A stretch of DNA of 64,000 nt from assembly GCF_037975245.1 (NCBI RefSeq), contig NC_092582.1:19060577-19124576 (forward strand). Reading direction: 5' to 3'. The notes below the pieces were generated by a model. It searched no databases, was not told the origin of the DNA, and saw only the letters and a program-made list of their open reading frames with translations. The translations under genes and the position numbers were made by a program. Shown piece by piece: positions 57,482 through 64,000 of the stretch; the stretch's first letter is position 1; each line of letters begins with the position of its first letter. This stretch comes from Apostichopus japonicus. Its lineage: Eukaryota > Echinodermata > Holothuroidea > Aspidochirotida > Stichopodidae.

Positions 57482-60014
57482 TTCAGATAATGGTCACCAA
57501 TGATGAAACTTAAAAGTTTCAAAAAGCATTTTTCTGCTATTCCAAATGTATTTATCCACAGTGAGGCATTTAGATTGTCTATTTTAACACAGTTCCTGAA
57601 TATCTGTGAAAAAGTAGAAGAAATCAGAACCACCAGGAAAGGTACTTTTGAAAACTTCTAGCAAGTTTTGGTGGTGCTGACATTTGGGGCACAAATGCTA
57701 ATGATCTTCATGTGGAGGAGCTGTTATTAGAATTTGAGGGGGGCGCTATTAGCAGTGACCCCTTCATGTTATTCTTCACTGATTTCTGCTCTAAGCTTCT
57801 GGAGGTTTTGGGTTTGATGTGGAGGTTTAATATTGATGTTCTAGTGGTGTCTGTTTTCTCCTCGGGTCAGTTTTCAGTCAAAATCTTAATCTCTAAGTGA
57901 GAAAACTTATTGCAAATGCATGCCACTTTCAGCACACTATTGCTTAACGTATTTCTGATTTGAGGAAAGATTGCGACTTTTGCATCGGTGCAGGGCTTTG
58001 AAAGCAGTTTAATTCTTGGTCGGTATCCACCACTGTTTAATTACACATTAAGTAACAGAAATTTTATCTGTAATATTATCAAAGAATTTTAATATTTCCT
58101 ATGCTCTAAGATTTCTTAGTTGAAATTATTATTAATTCAGTATTCTTTACATGCATAGTTCATTTCAAAATTGTTTTAAAAAAAGAAAAAAAAATGAAAA
58201 ACAAGAAACAGACAGCCAGCTTTATTGGGGAAAGTGTATGGCTTTGTTTTGAAGTGAATTAATTGTACTAATGTTTTTGCGATTGTACAATGGTTCCAAA
58301 CCAAATGTAGAAATCAATTATTAGCTCATAATTACTCATTGGTGACAAAAAACGAGAAAAATAACATTGGCAAATACATTTGTAAGTTATCGCTTGTGAT
58401 TAATATCAAAGGAGCCTTTTTTCTACAACTTGGAATCCATGCAGTTTTTCACAGTTTCAGCAAGTCCACTGAGAAATTTTTCAAATGACTTTGACATTGT
58501 TCAAACTAAGACCTCCTTCTCCCCCAGATGTTTGTCGATGCCAAATGTTGAGTAGCAACTAAAAAATCATTCTATTTGATTCTGCACATGTAGTAGTCAC
58601 CAATGAAGTTGTCCATATAAGCTTAAATCACGACCACCCTTCACCTCCCCATCTCCCAGCCCCCCCAAAACTTATATATATATATATATATACATATTTG
58701 AACACATTAAAAAAATATTAGGTTTTTTCTTCATAACCTTGGATGAAACTTTGCTACAAGATTTATATGTCATTGTATTTTTAAGGGGACTTGAGAAAAT
58801 ATAGTAAAAACAATGCACTTTAGAAAGATGTTTAGAGAGAATATCAATGTATCTCTGACCAGCAAGTGGAGAACAGAACTTTTTTTTGGTTCAGTTGGAG
58901 GGCTTATCTAGGGGGATAATTGTTTGGTGTAATTAGCGATGCCATAAAATTGTCTTGGTTTGCAGCTCTGAATGTGTCACAGCTCATTTAGGTGTTGCTT
59001 GCCAGAGCTTATCTTTTAATAGTCTCTCTTGTTTACCCTTTGGCATCACTTGTGGTGGTAATGGCTTTCAGAGAGATAAGTGATAATCAAAGAATGCTTA
59101 TTTGCAGAAAAAGCGTCAATTCCGTGAAACAAATAAATTAGTGAGATTTTCTCGGTCTTGCTTCGTTGGTGACTCAAAAAGGAAAGCCTAGTATGATGAT
59201 GGTGATGGTTGTTGGCACCGATGAGATCATTCGTTTTTTTTTAAGTTTGATGCAGTGTTACTGTAGGTATTTAAAGAGATGGGAATGTCTAAACCCAGAC
59301 ACTGAACATTAAAATGTGAACATTGTCAGAGTAGAGAACCATTCTAGCCATTTTAATTTATCCAAACATTTAACAGTTTCTTATAAGCAAACTTTACTTT
59401 AAGATAAATGGCAGTGCACTGGAATTGTGAGGTTGATTATCTTAGTCAATAAAGTTATTTCCACTTAATTGACGCAGGCTTTATTAGTGTGAAATTTGAT
59501 TCCAATTGATTCAGTTTTCATTTTCATTCCTCGGATTCTCTCTCAGTTTGCATTAATATTAATCGCATGCAAATTGACCGAATTGGAAAAGGCTAAATTT
59601 GCAACTTTTATATCAGTAAGGAGAATTTACAGTTAGTAAAATGCTTGTTACTAAAATATCTATGATGTTCCTATGATGGGGATTTCAGGGAAAAATGGCA
59701 AACCTTGCCCATTGTGACATGTCATGCTTTTCAAGTGAGAACATTTTGTTAATGATTCATTCAAATTGGCAACATTTGGTGATAGGTTTTGCTTTACCGC
59801 TCAAACTACCATCTTAAAAGTATGGTCTCTTGCATTCCCTGTTTCTTTTAAAAATATTTTTAGCATAATATATGTACAAACTATGAGTCACGATAGCATG
59901 AAAGAAAAAATAACCATAATCTCCTTTAAAGCCTAAGTAATACTGACTTCTTAGCATTACCATCCATTGTAATACACATCATTATAACCATCTTATCTCT
60001 AAGAAGTGGATACA

Positions 60015-60029
60015 CCCCCCCCCCCCCCC
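60015..60029. repeat. 15-base C run
   Basis: One of at least thirteen G or C homopolymers of ten or more bases in the window; others at 896, 9147, 10255, 11618, 13727, 14312, 15181, 15943, 31800, 41548, 43443 and 62781. Confidence 0.95.
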
Positions 60030-62035
60030 ACCCCACAGTCCTTGGTTTCTTATCATCCCAGATACCAGCTGCCTTTGATGATACAGCAATGTCATATTTT
60101 ATCTGCTTTTCATGATATTTATTAGCATAAATTCACATTTTGGGTCTTGCCCCTAGACTGAGCTGGAAGTTTCAAACAGCTCTGTATCAGTAATTCTCTG
60201 GTAATGTGTTTAAGGGTTAGACTTCCTTCTGGCCAGCTTTGCCTTTTTTTTGATAGCCTATAGGGGGATTGAAACTAACAGATTTAAAGTTGTTTCATTG
60301 GATTTTTTGGAGTGAGTCACTTTAGATGGAGATAGCAGTAGTTTGTATGGTTTTGATGGTTGGATGGTTTCAGTGGAGAGATCCTGTGCTTTATCAGGTC
60401 GATGTCCAGCGACTGTTTACATACCTGTTGGTCTTTTGGTAAAACTCTCTCAGATTAGGAGAGATTGACCAGATGTGGAACCTACTTGTGAAGAGAAGTG
60501 TGTTTATTTCTCACTTAAACATCAAAAGTGATTCTGGATGGAGAGTTGGAGAGATACATTGGTTTTGATTTTGAGGGAGGTCTACATAATTTGGTTGAGT
60601 TCCCTGGTCATGGTATATATATAACTTTGAAAAGGTTCATTTTGATCCATAGTAGGGTCATTGAAGCCGGCCGGTAAAGTTGGGCTTTTAGTGGAATATA
60701 TATACATATATATCAGTGGATCGATAGATTTTAGTAACTTTAATATTCAATGTATTAATATTTGGTCATTTTGTGAATGGATTCAATAGTTTTGGAATAT
60801 CTCTATTTTCGTATTGGTTTGTTTGGATAGCCGTGTTCGTTTGGTAACTCTTAACGGTCAAAGGAGGCCTTAGCACTCTCTTCACTGGCAAGTGTCAGAA
60901 ATTGTATACTTGGATAAAGAAAATATTAATAATTTGCTATAAAGAAGAGTGGTGCAATATATTAGTACTGTATGTGAAGAAATGAAAATTTTGAAAACCG
61001 TTTTGTGTTTATGCAGATCTAATGGCCTAGATGCGGCAAGACGGTTTCACACAGTAGGTCTCTAGCTGGTTATTGCCAAATGTTTGCTTTGTAATTTAAA
61101 CCATCGTGGTCAAAAAGAAAACTTTGCCCAGCTAAAGAATATATTTGCAAACTTGTCATAAATATGAGAATTTAATCTCAGAGGGGGAAAAAAAAAAGAA
61201 GAAAAAGAAAGAAAGAAAAGAATTGCTTTCCCTCGTAGTATCTCTGTGTGTACACTAGAACTCTTTAATCTAGGAATTTATGTACCAACCTGTGTTTATT
61301 TTGATATTTTTTGTTATTTTTATTTTTTTCACTTTTGATCTACTTTACCGTAGTTCCAAGATTTACTGTGAATTTTTTTAACGTCTGTGCCTCTGATCGC
61401 ATCCCTCTTTCAGTGACAGAGTGGTCAGACATTCACAAATGCAGCAACCGTAAAGTTTACAATAATTTCAAACAGGATCTACTAATAGCGTTGTTTGTGA
61501 GCCTGGAGTAGACAATTTTACCTGTTGGATAGTCGAAGAACATCTCAGAGATTTAACCTTTGCCTCTGAAGCTATCAGCTTTATGTCACGTTGTTGCTAT
61601 TTGGAAGCTAATTCTATTACAAACCTGGGGAAACATTAGATCTCAAGCTGTCGGAAATATTGGAATATACACTCTTAGTCGTGCATTGGAATTGATCCTC
61701 TCTCTCTCTGTATGGACTCACTCTAGAGGAGACAGAGTATATTAATCAGATCGTCTGTGTATGTGTTGTTGAGAGTACAATATACAGTGTAAGTAGCTGT
61801 GCAAACTTGTGGATGTGTACATACCTCACAGACTTTTGCCAGAATCAAAACCTCAACAGTTGGAAGAGGAGGTTGAGTGTTGTTGGTCGACGACGGTTTT
61901 TACATAGTCTTGTACAATGGAGACCGGAATGTGCCGTGTATCGAACGTCTCGTTTCTCATCTTGTGTCTCTTGTGTCTCTGCCCCTTGACGAATGGATAC
62001 TTCTTTTGGAACTCTGATAGATGGGCAGGTAAACG

Positions 62036-62130
62036 GGGATTTATATAAGGAGGGATCTCATTGGTGGGATTTCTATAAGGATGGATCTTATTGGTGGGAT
62101 TTCTATAAGGATGGATCGTATTGGTGGGAT
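62036..62130. repeat. 30-bp tandem repeat, about three copies
   Basis: Units of GGTGGGATTTCTATAAGGAT plus GGATCTTATT repeat at 30-bp spacing with few changes. The minus-strand Pro/Asn-rich frame is the repeat translated. Confidence 0.9.
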
Positions 62131-64000
62131 TAATTCTTAGTAGGTTATAGATTACTACATAATGTGTCATTGATTACTTTGTGTGTTAAGTCAAAGTGTT
62201 TCTGTAAGGTTCCAGGAATGGAAGGAAAAAAGCTTTCATATATCCTGAGGCAAATGGAGAAATAATAAAGGATGGGATATTTGGCTGAAAAGTAACAACA
62301 AGGGGTTATCTCTTATCTGACTTACTTTTCCTTCAATGTCAAAATTTTAAAATTGCTTTTTAATTTTTTTTTATTATAGAAGATAAGAAATGAGCTGATG
62401 TACTTAAAGAACATCTTTGGATATTTTATGTCATCTAAAAAGCATCAGTAGGCCTAATTTTCTGCATGCATTATACATTGTAAAAAGTAGTTCCTCATAG
62501 TTTCTGGGCCTTCAAATTGTTCCTAGCTATGAGACAGTGTTGAACTATGTAGACAATTGAATTATGCCACAGTAGATATAAATGAAAATAATTTTAGGGT
62601 GGGATGGAATGTTTGTTGAAGTTGAATGAGCATGAGTGACCATAATGTGATAGTATATAGCATGTTTAGAGGCAATAATACTTGATGACCTTAAATGTTA
62701 CAGTCAACTCTCTGCCTCACCATCTTTGCACGTATGGTGTGAAGTGTGCACTGTGGCGGCACCAGCCAAGGAAATCTGCAGGGGGGGGGGGTGTGGGGGA
62801 AGGGAGGCATATAGTTTTTTTTTGGGGGGGGGGAGAGAGGTTGCACAAAATATAACACTGATATGGGGCAAGGTTCTAAAGGGAGGGGTTTTCCTTTCAA
62901 TTTTGGTAATTTTCCTTAAGTCTTAAGTTAAGTGACTTACATGCACAATGGTGCTATCTGCTGACAATTTCTCACACTAATTCATTGCATTGGTGGCTGT
63001 TTCTAATACAAACGATTAGCCTACTTCTTTATATTTTGGATAAGTAGGAAATCTGATTTTGGGACAATTGGGGGTGGGGGGGCGGCAAGGAGAATCTGGG
63101 GGAAGGCAGTTGCCCCATCATGTCCTCCCTCCCCTCTCCCTGTTGTGCTACCACTGTAAGTGCAACAGGCATTGCTATAAGTAGCCATTGGTTTGGGCAA
63201 GGACTCTTGAAGAAGGATGACTTAAAGTTAATAGAAAATTGATTTCAATATGTTGTAAACCGTATGAAACGTTGCAAGCAGGCATGTCATATCTTTACAT
63301 CGCTATAAATTTCTATGAAATGACCTTTTAAACATCAATTAAATGTGGTTGGACAACTTGTAACGGTCTGACACACACATATCACATGGTCAGTTCCTCA
63401 GATGCAACACAAAGCACAATGGGGACAAAGAGAGGACTGTTATGGTCTCAAATAACATGTTTAGATTATATTACGAGTTAGTCCAGCACAAAATGGTGTT
63501 GAAATGTCTTCCAGCAGACTCCAGTGCTCTTTCTTGTCCATTAGAAGTTCAAAGCAAACATTTTTTTATTGAGGTATCAGAATTTATAAAATAGTGGATT
63601 AATGAACACTAACAATGAAGCTTGCAATAAGGAGCCAACATCATCATAACCTCTTTAGTAATTATCCAGAGATAAACCATATTGTATGAGGTGAATATCT
63701 TAACAAATGAAAAAAACAGAACAGCTTTAAGCAACTTTGACCAGCTCTCAACTATTCTTCTTTTCTCGGATTGTGACGATGAAGACTGAAATTCTGACTA
63801 AAAGTCATTCTGTAAATTTCAATCTGGTATCCTATGAAGGCTCTTTGGTGGTTTGGGTCAAGTGTGTGAGAGTGGGGGGGTTGAGGGGGGGTTGAGGGGG
63901 GTGGAGAGAAAGGAATGTTAAAGGGATACTAGCTTCATTGGCCATGAGTAGCTTTAATGATTATTTCAAGACCTGCAGGCCTCCTTTATATCTGTGCATT

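Larger units (their letters stand above)
49940..64000 (+). other. Laminin gamma intron 5, at least 14 kb, unfinished at the window end
   Basis: Begins GTGAGT. No segment after 49939 has the regular cysteine spacing of an LE module together with an AG acceptor, so everything to 64000 appears intronic. It contains a polypurine minisatellite (55920-56507), three ~30-bp repeats (62036-62130), a CTTACCTGTCTCC element (52621-52680), G- and C-rich blocks near 55.1, 60.0, 62.8 and 63.1 kb, and a degenerate repeat at 54590-54845. An independent nested gene cannot be excluded but none is supported. Confidence 0.8.

Noticed and set aside
63146-63184. A cysteine-rich stretch reading CYHCKCNRHCYK then stop, resembling the start of the next laminin LE module
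   Set aside because: There is no AG acceptor before it, the frame stops at TAG after a dozen codons, and the spacing of cysteines does not match an LE module. Treated as chance.

Overview
This is eukaryotic, AT-rich, intron-dominated DNA with many microsatellites, long G/C homopolymers and short dispersed repeats. There are no bacterial-type operons, phage genes or CRISPR arrays. The one gene identified with high confidence is the 5' part of a laminin gamma-1-like subunit gene on the + strand. Five coding exons (16687-16919, 19414-19607, 46693-46994, 48876-49006, 49770-49939) join without a phase break into 343 residues. They encode a signal peptide, the complete laminin N-terminal (LN) domain and one complete eight-cysteine laminin EGF-like (LE) module. 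The gene continues beyond position 64000. The protein matches what I recall of vertebrate LAMC1 closely. The compact single gamma-type N-terminus and the repeat style suggest a marine invertebrate deuterostome, perhaps an echinoderm such as a sea cucumber. The taxon is an inference, not a measurement.

Layout. Positions 1-5177 hold no recognised gene but include a 98-bp tandem repeat built from perfect palindromes (3677-3915). Positions 5178-7797 hold a candidate unidentified minus-strand gene. Its first two coding exons (7789-7726 and 6469-6329) are phase-compatible with clean splice sites. A third exon (6144-6009) also has good splice sites but a phase conflict. A CCAAT/E-box pair lies just upstream at about 7884-7906. 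Positions 7930-16686 are intergenic and contain a ~195-bp TA array, G runs and a well-delimited 649-bp hAT-like non-autonomous transposon (13830-14478) with an 8-bp target duplication. Positions 16687-64000 are the laminin gene, almost all of it intron. Intron 2 is about 27 kb and carries a tRNA-derived SINE, another dispersed repeat, minisatellites and an exact 256-bp tandem duplication. Intron 3 is dominated by a TAGTGTGTTATT-type minisatellite. Intron 5 holds a ~590-bp polypurine minisatellite.

The most unusual observation is that the 3' ends of two different laminin exons (2 and 3), each with its 5' splice site, recur as degraded or diverged copies in the intron immediately downstream. 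The exon 3 copy still reads as a laminin-like peptide ([11 protein letters not shown]) followed by GTACAG. A second unusual pattern is a family of at least five short intronic repeats, all in the same orientation, containing CTTACCTGTCTCC, which is a consensus 5' splice site on the minus strand. I saw no new multi-gene system. The interest lies in gene and intron evolution and in repeat biology.
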